Shown piece after piece: positions 1 to 8,057 of a stretch of 64,000 nucleotides of DNA (positions within the stretch are counted from its first letter, which is position 1; every line of letters begins with the position of its first letter). The translations under genes were made by a program, and so were the position numbers. Location of the stretch: the NCBI RefSeq assembly GCF_009617585.1, contig NZ_WIXI01000049.1:62001-126000 (forward strand), written 5' to 3'. The notes under the pieces were generated by a model, which did not search any database, was not told where the DNA came from, and saw only the letters and a program-made list of their open reading frames with translations. Source of the DNA: Endobacterium cereale. Lineage in GTDB: Bacteria; Pseudomonadota; Alphaproteobacteria; Rhizobiales; Rhizobiaceae.

Positions 1-62
1 GAATATATCGAGCGGGAAAAACGGCTCGACCTATCCATTTGAGAGAATGCAGGAGGACATGA

Positions 63-1124
63 ATGGCACCGGAGACAGATCGTGAAACCGCTGTGCGGGA
101 GGCTTTTCGCGCGCAGATCAAGGCCGCAACAGCACTCGGTTCGCCCTTCGTCGCCCGCCTTTCGGCCCTTGCCGCGCAGAGGTTGAACCGCGACACCGAT
201 GTCGGTCGCGCCCTGCTCGACTGGCCCGGCGACGCCTCGATCAACAACGATCTTGTTCCGGCCCGTCTTGCCGGCTGCCTGCATGCGCTGGTTCTGTCGG
301 GCAAGGATGATGCGCTGAAAACGCTTTATCCGCCTCACGAAAGCGATGACGATATGCTCTGGCAAGCGATCACCAACGCTTTCGAAGCCCATGGCGAATT
401 CATCCTGCAACGGCTGCAATCGCCACCGCAGACCAATGAAATTCGTCGTTGCAACGCCCTTCTGCCGGGTTTTCTCACCATTGCGGAGATTTTCGAAAAA
501 CCGCTCGACCTGCTGGAAGTCGGTGCCAGCGCTGGCCTCAATCTGCAATGGGACAGATATCGCTACAATCTTGGTGGTTTCGAATGGGGCGACCCCGCCT
601 CGCCCGTTCTGCTTCAGCCCGACTGGCAGGGGCCGCCGCCGCCCAACGCGACAATCACCATCGCAAGCCGCCTTGGTTGCGATTTGAACCCGCTCGACGT
701 CACCTCGGCGGAAGACCGGCGGCGGCTGATGTCCTATGTCTGGGCCGACCAGCCGGACCGCCTGCAGCGCCTGTCGGCCGCGCTTGACCTTGCGGTCGGC
801 GATCCGCCGCCGGTGGAACGCGCCGATGCGCTGGAATGGCTGCCGCGCGAACTGGTAAAACCGCCGACCGGTGCGGTGCGCGTGATCTACCATTCCATCG
901 CCTGGCAATATCTGCCGGCAAGCTTACGCGCTCGCGGCGAAGCCACCATCACCGAAGCCGGCAAACGCGCAACGAAAGACCAGCCGCTTGCCCGCCTGCA
1001 GATGGAAGCCGACGACAAGGCGGATGGCGCCACGATCAGCCTGCAGATCTGGCCAACGGGAGAAATCCGCGAACTGGGGCGCGTGGATTTTCACGGGCGC
1101 TGGGTTAAGTGGAAGGGGTGGTGA
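63..1124 (+). CDS. DUF2332 family protein
   Basis: This 353-residue protein matches the DUF2332 family, cytoplasmic proteins of unknown biochemical role. The recognisable core is the stretch around residues 125-160 (NALLPGFLTIAEIF followed by LLEVGASAGLNLQWDRY), where the GASAGLN segment resembles a methyltransferase-like glycine loop. No signal peptide or membrane segment is visible. The ATG at 63 is chosen because an AGGAGG ribosome binding site lies six bases upstream; an ATG at 59 is in another frame. The gene stands alone, followed by a noncoding stretch and a convergent regulator. The family call is solid; the function is unknown. Confidence 0.85.
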   Translation: MAPETDRETAVREAFRAQIKAATALGSPFVARLSALAAQRLNRDTDVGRALLDWPGDASINNDLVPARLAGCLHALVLSGKDDALKTLYPPHESDDDMLWQAITNAFEAHGEFILQRLQSPPQTNEIRRCNALLPGFLTIAEIFEKPLDLLEVGASAGLNLQWDRYRYNLGGFEWGDPASPVLLQPDWQGPPPPNATITIASRLGCDLNPLDVTSAEDRRRLMSYVWADQPDRLQRLSAALDLAVGDPPPVERADALEWLPRELVKPPTGAVRVIYHSIAWQYLPASLRARGEATITEAGKRATKDQPLARLQMEADDKADGATISLQIWPTGEIRELGRVDFHGRWVKWKGW

Positions 1125-1152
1125 CCGCAGCCCACATCATATCATCCCGAAT

Positions 1153-1180
1153 TTGACACTCATCGAATGCATCCTATGAT
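1153..1180 (+). promoter_or_regulatory. Near-consensus sigma70-type promoter
   Basis: TTGACA at 1153-1158 and TATGAT at 1175-1180 are separated by 16 bases, an unusually good match to the housekeeping promoter consensus for this GC-rich sequence. Transcription would start near 1187, just before the small reading frame at 1199. An imperfect inverted repeat overlaps the -10 box. It is a prediction from sequence only. Confidence 0.5.
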
Positions 1181-1191
1181 TGCATTGGATG
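1161..1191. repeat. Inverted repeat over the -10 box (possible operator)
   Basis: CATCGAATGCA at 1161-1171 pairs with TGCATTGGATG at 1181-1191 except for one G-G mismatch, with nine bases between the arms. It covers the -10 element of the promoter at 1153-1180, where a repressor would act. No cognate regulator is identified. Confidence 0.35.
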
Positions 1192-1198
1192 GGTGGAA

Positions 1199-1359
1199 AT
1201 GCCAATGAGCGGGCTTGATATTGCGGAAATGGAGCAGATGAAACTGCTCGCCAATGCGTTCACAGGACATCCACGGCCTGCATTGCTGTTGGCGTCGTGA
1301 CGCCAATTGCGGACGTCATTATGGGATCGGCGACACATCTGTCCAATTTAGCGGGTTGA
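1199..1359 (+). pseudogene. Possible frameshifted small membrane protein
   Basis: A 33-codon frame opens at 1199 (MPMSGLDIAEMEQMKLLANA) and stops at 1298-1300. In another forward frame the sequence continues as a hydrophobic segment (IAVGVVTPIADVIMG, then SATHLSNLAG) to a stop at 1357-1359. A single-base change near 1262-1266 would join the two into a single-spanning protein of about 52 residues. It sits directly behind a strong predicted promoter. Either the gene is broken, or only the 33-residue product is made, or the resemblance is accidental. No family was recognised. Confidence 0.3.
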
Positions 1360-1438
1360 TGGTAAGTTATTTCACCAGATGGCTTACAGTCGTCATCGCG
1401 CTACACTACATGGCGCGACGCGTATTGAGGAAGCTAAG

Positions 1439-1576
1439 ATGACATCAGAATGGCTCTTTATTTCATTCGGGATGCCTGCAATCATCGCGGTCATCGCCTA
1501 TGTCGCAGTCCGTCTGCATGAATGGGACCTTGACCGCAGCACAAGCACCGCCACCCCGGCGAATAGTTTTCGCTAA
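1439..1576 (+). CDS. Small single-pass membrane protein
   Basis: This is a 45-residue reading frame with one clear hydrophobic helix (WLFISFGMPAIIAVIAYVAV, residues 5-24) and a short polar tail. A GAGGA ribosome binding site lies seven bases before the ATG. The stop overlaps the end of the convergent regulator gene by four bases. Short size makes it uncertain, but the start signal and helix support translation. No homologue is recognised. Confidence 0.4.
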   Translation: MTSEWLFISFGMPAIIAVIAYVAVRLHEWDLDRSTSTATPANSFR

Positions 1577-2565
1577 CCGCCCACGCCACCAAATCGCTGG
1601 CGATACGCGCCCGGCGTGATTCCCGTCTTCCGCAAAAAGCTTCGGTGCAGCATGTCGAGACTGCCGAAACCGCTGCGCTCAGCGATACGTGCAAGCGGCC
1701 AATCCGTCGTTTCCAGCAGCAGCTTCACGCGTTCCACCCGCGCGGTTTCAACGAAGGCAGCCGGCGTTGTGCCGGTCTCAGTCCTGAAAGTACGGGCGAA
1801 ATGGCGTTCGCTTTGCCCGACGCGGGCAGCAAGGGCCGGCACTGAAAGGTCACCGTCCGGATTTTCGATGATATCCGCCAGCAACGTCTTCAGCCTCGGT
1901 GTCGATGCCGTGGTCTGGATGCCGGCACTGAATTGCGACTGGCCGCCCGGCCGACGCAGAAACAGCACAAGTTCACGGGCCACCGCGCGCGCCGTCTCTG
2001 TGCCAAGATCCTCCTCGACAAAGGCCATGGCAAGGTCGATGCCGGCGGTAACACCCGCGGATGTATAGATCGGCGGTTCGGCCACGAATATGGCATCGGG
2101 CTCGAGTTGCACACTCGGCTCGATCAGCGGCAGAAAACGGTGCAGGTTCCAGTGCGTGGTCGCGCGCTTGTCTTTCAGGAGACCGGCAGCGGCAAACAGA
2201 AGCGCACCACTGCAAATGCTTGCCATGCGTCGCGCCTGCCCGGCATGGAGGCGTAACCATGCGAGGAAATCGGCATCTTGCATGGCTGTCATCATCGGCA
2301 GTTCACCGCCACCGCAGACCAGAATCATATCGGCATCTGCCGCAACGTCTGTGATCGCCATACAGGGGCCGATCTCATAACCGGCATGGGTCTTGATCGG
2401 TTGCCCCGTCAAAGAGGCAAGCTCGATACGGTAGGCGGGCGCGTGCTTGGGGCGAAACCTGTTGGCAACGGCCAGCACTTCGGCAGGCCCGGTGATATCC
2501 AGCGACTGCACGCCGTCGATCGCCACCATCACCACGCACCGTTCCATCACCGCTCTTATCGCCAT
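1573..2565 (-). CDS. GlxA-type transcriptional regulator (DJ-1/PfpI plus AraC HTH)
   Basis: The N-terminal half is a DJ-1/PfpI amidotransferase-like domain starting at VVMVAIDGVQSLDITGP, with the nucleophile-elbow cysteine in ASICSGALLFAAAG. The C-terminal quarter is an AraC-type double helix-turn-helix (LAARVGQSERHFARTF and IAERSGFGSLDMLHRSF). This is the architecture of GlxA/FtrA regulators, which act on nearby catabolic or stress genes. The ATG at 2565 gives 330 residues; an ATG at 2547 is also possible since neither has a strong ribosome site. It is divergent from an exported PfpI protein 59 bases away, the likely co-regulated neighbour. Confidence 0.85.
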   Translation of the reverse strand: MAIRAVMERCVVMVAIDGVQSLDITGPAEVLAVANRFRPKHAPAYRIELASLTGQPIKTHAGYEIGPCMAITDVAADADMILVCGGGELPMMTAMQDADFLAWLRLHAGQARRMASICSGALLFAAAGLLKDKRATTHWNLHRFLPLIEPSVQLEPDAIFVAEPPIYTSAGVTAGIDLAMAFVEEDLGTETARAVARELVLFLRRPGGQSQFSAGIQTTASTPRLKTLLADIIENPDGDLSVPALAARVGQSERHFARTFRTETGTTPAAFVETARVERVKLLLETTDWPLARIAERSGFGSLDMLHRSFLRKTGITPGAYRQRFGGVGG

Positions 2566-2624
2566 GGCGCTTTTTACGACCTTTATGTCATTTCCGCCAT
2601 CATCTGATACGGCTACCAAGGGCC

Positions 2625-3695
2625 ATGAAAAAGCGCTTCATCGTCCCGCTCGCGATCATCGCCATTTTTTCTACCGCCATCGTCTGGATGAACGCACCCG
2701 CACCCGGCAATATCGGTTCAACGAGCGACAAAACGCCGACACTGACCATTCCCGAAGCCAACGGCAGGCGGCCACTGGTTCTGCTCCTCGCGGAGAATGA
2801 CGGCACGGAAACCACTGATCTCATCGTGCCTTTCGGCATCCTGAAACAGGCCGATATTGCCGATGTGGTGATTGCCGCCACGAAAGCCGGGCCTGTGACG
2901 CTGATGCCAGCGCTTACCATCGAGCCGGACATCACGCTCCAGGACTTCATGGCGCGCTACGAGCACCGACCGGATGTGATCATCGTGCCGGCCTATCACC
3001 ATGCCGCAAATCCTATCATCGAAAATTTTGTGGCTGAACAGGCCCGGGCCGGCAAGACAATCGTCAGCATCTGCGACGGTGCGCTGACCGTTGCGCGCAC
3101 CGGCATTTTTGATCACCGGCGCGCCACTGGCCATTGGTTTTCGCTGCGTGGTCTGGCGTCGGATTTTCCGGATACGCAATGGATCACCAACCGCCGGTTC
3201 GTCACAGACGGCCCGATCATGTCCACAACAGGTGTCTCGGCCTCGATCCCGGCCAGCCTGTTTCTCGTCGAACAGCTTTCCGACCGGGTAACAGCCGAAC
3301 GCACAGCGCGAAAACTTGGTCTGCCGATGTGGTCGGATGCACATCTATCGGAAAATTTCCGTCTGACGGCTGGCCGCATAACTGCCGTCGCCAGCAATGC
3401 AGCCGCATTCTGGCTGCACGAGACCATATCGATCCCGGCACAAGATGGCTTTGACGAAATCGCTCTGGCGCTACAGGCAGATGCATGGTCGCGCACCTAC
3501 CGCTCGCAGGCCATCGTTCGCGGAAATGGCGTGATCACGTCGCGCAACGGCCTGAAGCTGCTCCCCACCGACATGCAGGCAGATGTAAAGATGCCCGCAG
3601 AAACCAGTCTCGCGGGCATTCTTCATTCGATCGGTAAACGTTATGGCGCGGCCACGGCCGACCTCGTAGCCTTGCAGCTGGAGGCAGACCCCTGA
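2625..3695 (+). CDS. Exported DJ-1/PfpI family protein
   Basis: The 356-residue protein begins with a basic-hydrophobic signal or anchor (residues 1-22, MKKRFIVPLAIIAIFSTAIV), so the rest should lie in the periplasm. Residues 48-230 form a DJ-1/PfpI domain with the elbow SICDGALTVA and the following RATGHWF. The C-terminal 120 residues carry no recognisable AraC helix-turn-helix, unlike the divergent gene. Function is not known; periplasmic members may be sensors or hydrolases. It ends one base before the stop of convergent soxG, leaving no space between the two genes. Confidence 0.7.
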   Translation: MKKRFIVPLAIIAIFSTAIVWMNAPAPGNIGSTSDKTPTLTIPEANGRRPLVLLLAENDGTETTDLIVPFGILKQADIADVVIAATKAGPVTLMPALTIEPDITLQDFMARYEHRPDVIIVPAYHHAANPIIENFVAEQARAGKTIVSICDGALTVARTGIFDHRRATGHWFSLRGLASDFPDTQWITNRRFVTDGPIMSTTGVSASIPASLFLVEQLSDRVTAERTARKLGLPMWSDAHLSENFRLTAGRITAVASNAAAFWLHETISIPAQDGFDEIALALQADAWSRTYRSQAIVRGNGVITSRNGLKLLPTDMQADVKMPAETSLAGILHSIGKRYGAATADLVALQLEADP

Positions 3696-4268
3696 TTAGA
3701 GCGCCGCGTCGCCAGCGCCTTCAGCCAGTAGCCCAAAGGCATAGGTCGAAAACGACCGCCAGACCTCCACCCGGAACACATCTTCGGCCGTTCTGAGCAG
3801 CACGATCTCCACCTTGCCAAAGATGGTGCGTGAGCAGGCGCCGACGGGAAACGCCGCAAGCGACAGATCCTGCGGGCAACCGGTGTTGATGGTCGCAGCA
3901 GCTCCGGGACCGGACACGAGAATGGCCGTGTTACGGTGAGATACGTCGGCCGCAGAATGTGGCACACTGGCCTTGGCCGCCTCTGCCATCAAACCACTGC
4001 CAATCTCACCCGGACCATCAGCAATCACCAGCCACTCATCCGGCCCCAGCCACATGGCAGTGCGGCCATTGGCGGAAGCCGAGGTCTTTGGTTCTGTCGG
4101 AAGATCGACACCAAGCGCCGCCGACAGCGCGGCAACATCCGCAGCCGCCACGCGCAAGGAAATGCGCTCTGCCGGTGCTGCCAGTTCAAGCCGGGCGACG
4201 GACGAACCGCCATGAGCGCCGGCAAGCGGAAGGGTTCTCGTAGCGATCTCAGCCCCAAAATCAACCAT
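3696..4268 (-). CDS. soxG: Sarcosine oxidase gamma subunit
   Basis: This is the small gamma subunit of heterotetrameric sarcosine oxidase, which oxidatively demethylates sarcosine to glycine with transfer of the one-carbon unit to tetrahydrofolate. The call rests on position at the end of the sox operon, size (190 residues) and family features such as GPDEWLVIAD and GGSSVARLELA. The ATG at 4268 overlaps the soxA stop by eight bases (ATGGTTGA), indicating coupled translation. An ATG at 4295 lies deeper inside soxA and is less likely. It is the last gene of the operon. Confidence 0.88.
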   Translation of the reverse strand: MVDFGAEIATRTLPLAGAHGGSSVARLELAAPAERISLRVAAADVAALSAALGVDLPTEPKTSASANGRTAMWLGPDEWLVIADGPGEIGSGLMAEAAKASVPHSAADVSHRNTAILVSGPGAAATINTGCPQDLSLAAFPVGACSRTIFGKVEIVLLRTAEDVFRVEVWRSFSTYAFGLLAEGAGDAAL

Positions 4269-7200
4269 TGATGCGGCCTCCTTCCTTGTCGACAAACACC
4301 ACGTCGGTCACTTCGACGGCGATCGTCTTGTCCTTCATCGGCACGTAAAGCGTTTCACCCATTTTGGCGCGACCGCCGGCCACCAGCGCCATGGCAATCG
4401 ACCGGCCGAGATTTTCCGACCAGTAGGACGAGGTGACATGGCCAAGCATGGTCATCGGTTTCGGCTGGTTCGGATCGGCAACGATCTGGCCGCCCTCTTC
4501 CAGCACCTCGTTCGGATCCTTGGTCAGAAGTCCGACAAGCTGCTTGCGACCTTCACGCACCAGATCCGGGCGCTTGAGGCCACGGATACCGACGAAATCG
4601 GTCTTCTTCTTGGAGACGGCCCAGCCATAACCGGCATCGTCCGGCGTGACAGTGCCGTCGGTATCCTGACCGACGATGAGATAACCCTTTTCGGCGCGCA
4701 GAACGTGCATGGTTTCGGTGCCGTAAAGGCAAGCGCCGAGGCTTTGCGCGCGTTCCCAGATCGCCTTCCACACGGCCGGACCGAAATCCGCCGGCACGTT
4801 GATTTCGAAACCGATTTCACCGGTGAACGACACACGGAACAGACGCGCCGGCACACCCATGACGGTGCATTCGGCAACCGACATATGCGTAAATGCCTCG
4901 GCGGAAATATCGAGACCTTCCACGAACGGTCGGATGATTTCGCGCGCCTGCGGACCCTGAACGGCAATCACCGCCCATTGTTCGGTGGTCGAGGTCAGCC
5001 AGACCTTCAGATGCGGGAACTCCGTCTGCAGATAATCTTCCATATGCTGCAACACGCGCGGCGCACCACCGGTGGTGGTGGTCACATGGAAACGATCTTC
5101 GGCGAGACGCCCGACGACACCGTCGTCATAGATGAAACCGTCTTCGCGGGTCATGATGCCGTAACGGCTCTTGCCCGGTTTCAGCGTGTCCCATGCGTTC
5201 GTGTAAAGCAGGTTGAGGAATTGGGCCGCATCCGGCCCGACCACCTCGATTTTTCCGAGCGTCGAGGCATCGAACACGCCGCCGACTTCGCGCACCGTCT
5301 TGCACTCGCGGTTGACGGCAGCATGCATATCCTCACCGCGCTTGGGAAAATACCAGGCGCGTTTCCAGTTGCCGACATCCTCGAACTCGGCGCCTTCGGC
5401 CGCTTCGAGATGATGCATCGGCGTCTTGCGGGCCGGATCGAACAGGTCGCCTCGCGAATGCGCCACCAGCGTGCCGTAAGTGACCGGCGTATAAGGCGCG
5501 CGGAACGTGGTGAGACCCACTTGAGGGATCGGCCGTCCCAGCATTTCCGAGGCGATTGCCAAGCCATGCATGTTGGAGAGCTTGCCCTGATCGGACGCCA
5601 TGCCGTTGGTGGTGAAACGCTTGATATGCTCGATCGAGTGCATGCCTTCGCGCACGGCAAGGCGGATGTCCTTGGCGGTCACGTCATGCTGGAAATCGAC
5701 GAAAGCCTTCACCGCCGTATCAGGCCCTGCCCCTTCGGCAGCACCGATCATGCCACCGGTCCATTCGTAGAGGTTGGATCCGGCAAAGGCGATGGCATCG
5801 ATGCTGTCGGCACCCTTGTGGCCAGCCATTTCGGCACCAGCGGAAAGCGCTTCGCCGATCAACGTGGAAAGGTCGTCAGTGCCATTGCAGGCACCGATCG
5901 AGATGCAGTCCTGCGCATAGATATCCGGTAGGAAACGATCGTTTTCGGCTTCGAAACGCAGTTTTCCGCGCGATTGCGAGAACAGGTGCACGGAAGGCGT
6001 CCAGCCGGCGGAAACCAGCAGCGCATCGACCTTGAGCTTGCGGCTGTTCTTCTCACCATTGCGGGCAACGGTGATGGAGGAAACGCGGTGGCGGCCCGCC
6101 GTATCGACCACGGAATGGCCGACCAGAACCTCAAGCCCAAGCGAACGCGCTTCAGCGAGAACGGCTTCACCGGGCAGCTTGCGGTTGTCGATGATGGCAA
6201 CCACATCGATACCGGCGCGCTTCAGGTCGAAGGCAGCCTCATAAGCGCTATCATGCGCCGTATAGACGGCAACCGCGCGACCGACGGCGACACCGTGATG
6301 GTTGAGGAAAGTGCGTGCAGCGGACGCCAGCATGATGCCGGGACGGTCGTTGTTGGCGAACACCATATGGCGTTCGATCGAACCGGTGGCGAGGACAACC
6401 TTCTTCGCACGCACCTGCCAAAGACGCTCTCTCGGAAGGTCCCTGGACGGCAGCGGCAGATGGTCCGTCACGCGCTCCACGAGGCCGAGAAAACCGTGAT
6501 TATAGTAACCGAACACGGTGGTGCGGTTGAGCACCGTCACATTCGGCATCGCCTTCAGTTTTGCCGCGACGCCTTGCGCCCAGTCATAGCCGTTCTTGCC
6601 GTCGATCTCGGTTGACGAGTCGAAATGCAGCGCACCGCCGACTTCCGGCTGTTCATCGACGAGAATGACCTTTGCGCCGGTCGAGGCAGCAGACAGCGCC
6701 GCCGTCAGGCCCGCGACACCGGCACCGGCAATCAGTACGTCGCAATGTTCGTAACGGCTGGCGTAGTGATCGGTATCGCCTTCCTTCGGCGCTTCGCCGA
6801 GACCGGCGGCGCGACGGATGATCGGCTCATAGAGTTTGTGCCAGGCTTCCTTCGGCCACATGAAGGTCTTGTAGTAGAAACCGGCGGCAAAGAACGGCGA
6901 GAGCAGATCGTTGAACGCGCCGATATCGTGTTTCAGCGACGGCCAGCGGTTCTGCGAGGCGATCTTTGCGCCGTCAAAAACTTCCTGCACGGTAGCGCGC
7001 ACGTTCGGCTGGCGACGCGAGGCGTCACGCGACACGTCGAGCAGCGCATTCGGCTCTTCCGGTCCGGCGGAAAGAATGCCGCGTGGGCGATGGTATTTGA
7101 ACGAACGGCCGAGCAGGTGCACGCCATGCGCCAGAAGTGCGGATGCAACGGTGTCGCCCTCGAGCGCCGTATAGCTTTTGCCGTCGAAGGTGAAGCGGGC

Positions 7201-7269
7201 GGTGCGGGCGGGTGTGTGGCGGCCGGTCCCCTTGATGCGGAATGCGCCGGAATTGGAGGAAGAGCTCAT
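4261..7269 (-). CDS. soxA: Sarcosine oxidase alpha subunit
   Basis: This large subunit (1002 residues) has three parts. An N-terminal ferredoxin-like region (FTFDGKSYTALEGDTVASAL) is followed by an FAD/NAD-binding region with GAGVAGLTAALSAASTG near residue 180. The C-terminal third is a GcvT-like folate-binding domain, seen in RYGIMTREDGFIYDDGV and GTETMHVLRAEKGYLIVGQD. It binds NAD and tetrahydrofolate in the complex. The start at 7269 is chosen because it overlaps the soxD stop as ATGA; the frame is open further upstream, but only through soxD. Length is typical of the family. Confidence 0.95.
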   Translation of the reverse strand: MSSSSNSGAFRIKGTGRHTPARTARFTFDGKSYTALEGDTVASALLAHGVHLLGRSFKYHRPRGILSAGPEEPNALLDVSRDASRRQPNVRATVQEVFDGAKIASQNRWPSLKHDIGAFNDLLSPFFAAGFYYKTFMWPKEAWHKLYEPIIRRAAGLGEAPKEGDTDHYASRYEHCDVLIAGAGVAGLTAALSAASTGAKVILVDEQPEVGGALHFDSSTEIDGKNGYDWAQGVAAKLKAMPNVTVLNRTTVFGYYNHGFLGLVERVTDHLPLPSRDLPRERLWQVRAKKVVLATGSIERHMVFANNDRPGIMLASAARTFLNHHGVAVGRAVAVYTAHDSAYEAAFDLKRAGIDVVAIIDNRKLPGEAVLAEARSLGLEVLVGHSVVDTAGRHRVSSITVARNGEKNSRKLKVDALLVSAGWTPSVHLFSQSRGKLRFEAENDRFLPDIYAQDCISIGACNGTDDLSTLIGEALSAGAEMAGHKGADSIDAIAFAGSNLYEWTGGMIGAAEGAGPDTAVKAFVDFQHDVTAKDIRLAVREGMHSIEHIKRFTTNGMASDQGKLSNMHGLAIASEMLGRPIPQVGLTTFRAPYTPVTYGTLVAHSRGDLFDPARKTPMHHLEAAEGAEFEDVGNWKRAWYFPKRGEDMHAAVNRECKTVREVGGVFDASTLGKIEVVGPDAAQFLNLLYTNAWDTLKPGKSRYGIMTREDGFIYDDGVVGRLAEDRFHVTTTTGGAPRVLQHMEDYLQTEFPHLKVWLTSTTEQWAVIAVQGPQAREIIRPFVEGLDISAEAFTHMSVAECTVMGVPARLFRVSFTGEIGFEINVPADFGPAVWKAIWERAQSLGACLYGTETMHVLRAEKGYLIVGQDTDGTVTPDDAGYGWAVSKKKTDFVGIRGLKRPDLVREGRKQLVGLLTKDPNEVLEEGGQIVADPNQPKPMTMLGHVTSSYWSENLGRSIAMALVAGGRAKMGETLYVPMKDKTIAVEVTDVVFVDKEGGRING

Positions 7270-7622
7270 CGGGCGTCTCCTTCCATTTGTTCCCAAGTCT
7301 CGACCGTCTTTTCCTCGGCGATCGCTTCGGCTTTTGTCTCTGCCGGGATCGGCTGTTTCGGAAGGCCTGCCTTGTAGGTCATCAGGAACTTGTCGCTTAC
7401 CGTATCGCGCGCCGCGTTGAAGAAGCGGCCGCAGCCATGGATATGCCGCCACCGTTCATAGGTGAGGCCTTTTTCGTTGTTGCGCAGGAAGAAATATTCC
7501 GCGAATTCCTCGTCCGAAATCGCGGCGATATTGTCCGGGCGGGCAATATGCGCCTCGCCGGCCCAACGGAATTCCAGCTCGGAACGGTCTTCCTCGCAAT
7601 AGGGGCAATGGATCAGCAGCAT
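7266..7622 (-). CDS. soxD: Sarcosine oxidase delta subunit
   Basis: This is the zinc-binding delta subunit, 118 residues. It starts with MLLIHCPYCEEDRSELEF; the CPYC pair with the later HIHGCGRFF supplies the expected zinc ligands. The sequence YFFLRNNEKGLTYERWRH is characteristic of the family. It overlaps soxA by four bases and lies 12 bases after an unrelated exported ORF that separates it from soxB. The C-terminal 30 residues (AETKAEAIAEEKTVETWEQM) are polar and probably flexible. Confidence 0.93.
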   Translation of the reverse strand: MLLIHCPYCEEDRSELEFRWAGEAHIARPDNIAAISDEEFAEYFFLRNNEKGLTYERWRHIHGCGRFFNAARDTVSDKFLMTYKAGLPKQPIPAETKAEAIAEEKTVETWEQMEGDAR

Positions 7623-7634
7623 CGTTCGTCCACC

Positions 7635-8057
7635 TCAAAGAGCACTATCCGGAAGGTCAGTTCCGGGAGGTTGATTACACAGGCGCTGCCCCATGGAGAC
7701 ATAGGGCACGAGCCTTTTCAGCAGTTGTTCAAAATCGTCATAAGGGCGAAGGACACCGGTTGTACCCATATTCACCAAGGCGACTTCCATCATGTCGGTA
7801 CTGATCGCGAACGGATGCGACTGCTCGCCGTCCGGGTCTTCTCCGATGAAATAGACCACGGGCTTGAGTAAAACCTTGGCGCAGACCAGCAACCCCTTGT
7901 TTGCCAGGAATGGCCAATCCGTCTCGCTCCTGGCCCGAGTTATGGTCTGCATGCGGAAATCATCGACACCCGGAAGGATATCACTGGCAGCCGCCGGCCT
8001 TTCGCCGCCAGCCGACGCACCGAGTACGGCCGCAAGGCCTATCGTTGCGATCATCAT
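7635..8057 (-). CDS. Predicted exported protein inside the sox operon
   Basis: This 140-residue protein begins with a short hydrophobic signal-like segment (MMIATIGLAAVLGASAGG), suggesting export. The body contains DWPFLANKGLLVCAKVLLKP and VYFIGEDPDG, weakly reminiscent of DUF2511/YebY-like secreted proteins, and two cysteines that could form a disulfide. Its ATG shares a base with the soxB stop (TGATG), so it is translationally coupled to soxB and is followed 12 bases later by soxD. This is not a usual component of sox operons. Function is unknown, and an exported protein is odd beside a cytoplasmic enzyme. Confidence 0.7.
   Translation of the reverse strand: MMIATIGLAAVLGASAGGERPAAASDILPGVDDFRMQTITRARSETDWPFLANKGLLVCAKVLLKPVVYFIGEDPDGEQSHPFAISTDMMEVALVNMGTTGVLRPYDDFEQLLKRLVPYVSMGQRLCNQPPGTDLPDSAL

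Noticed and set aside
4438..5931. 497-codon plus-strand frame opposite soxA
   Set aside because: It is antisense to the well-supported soxA, has an atypical composition and no recognisable domain.
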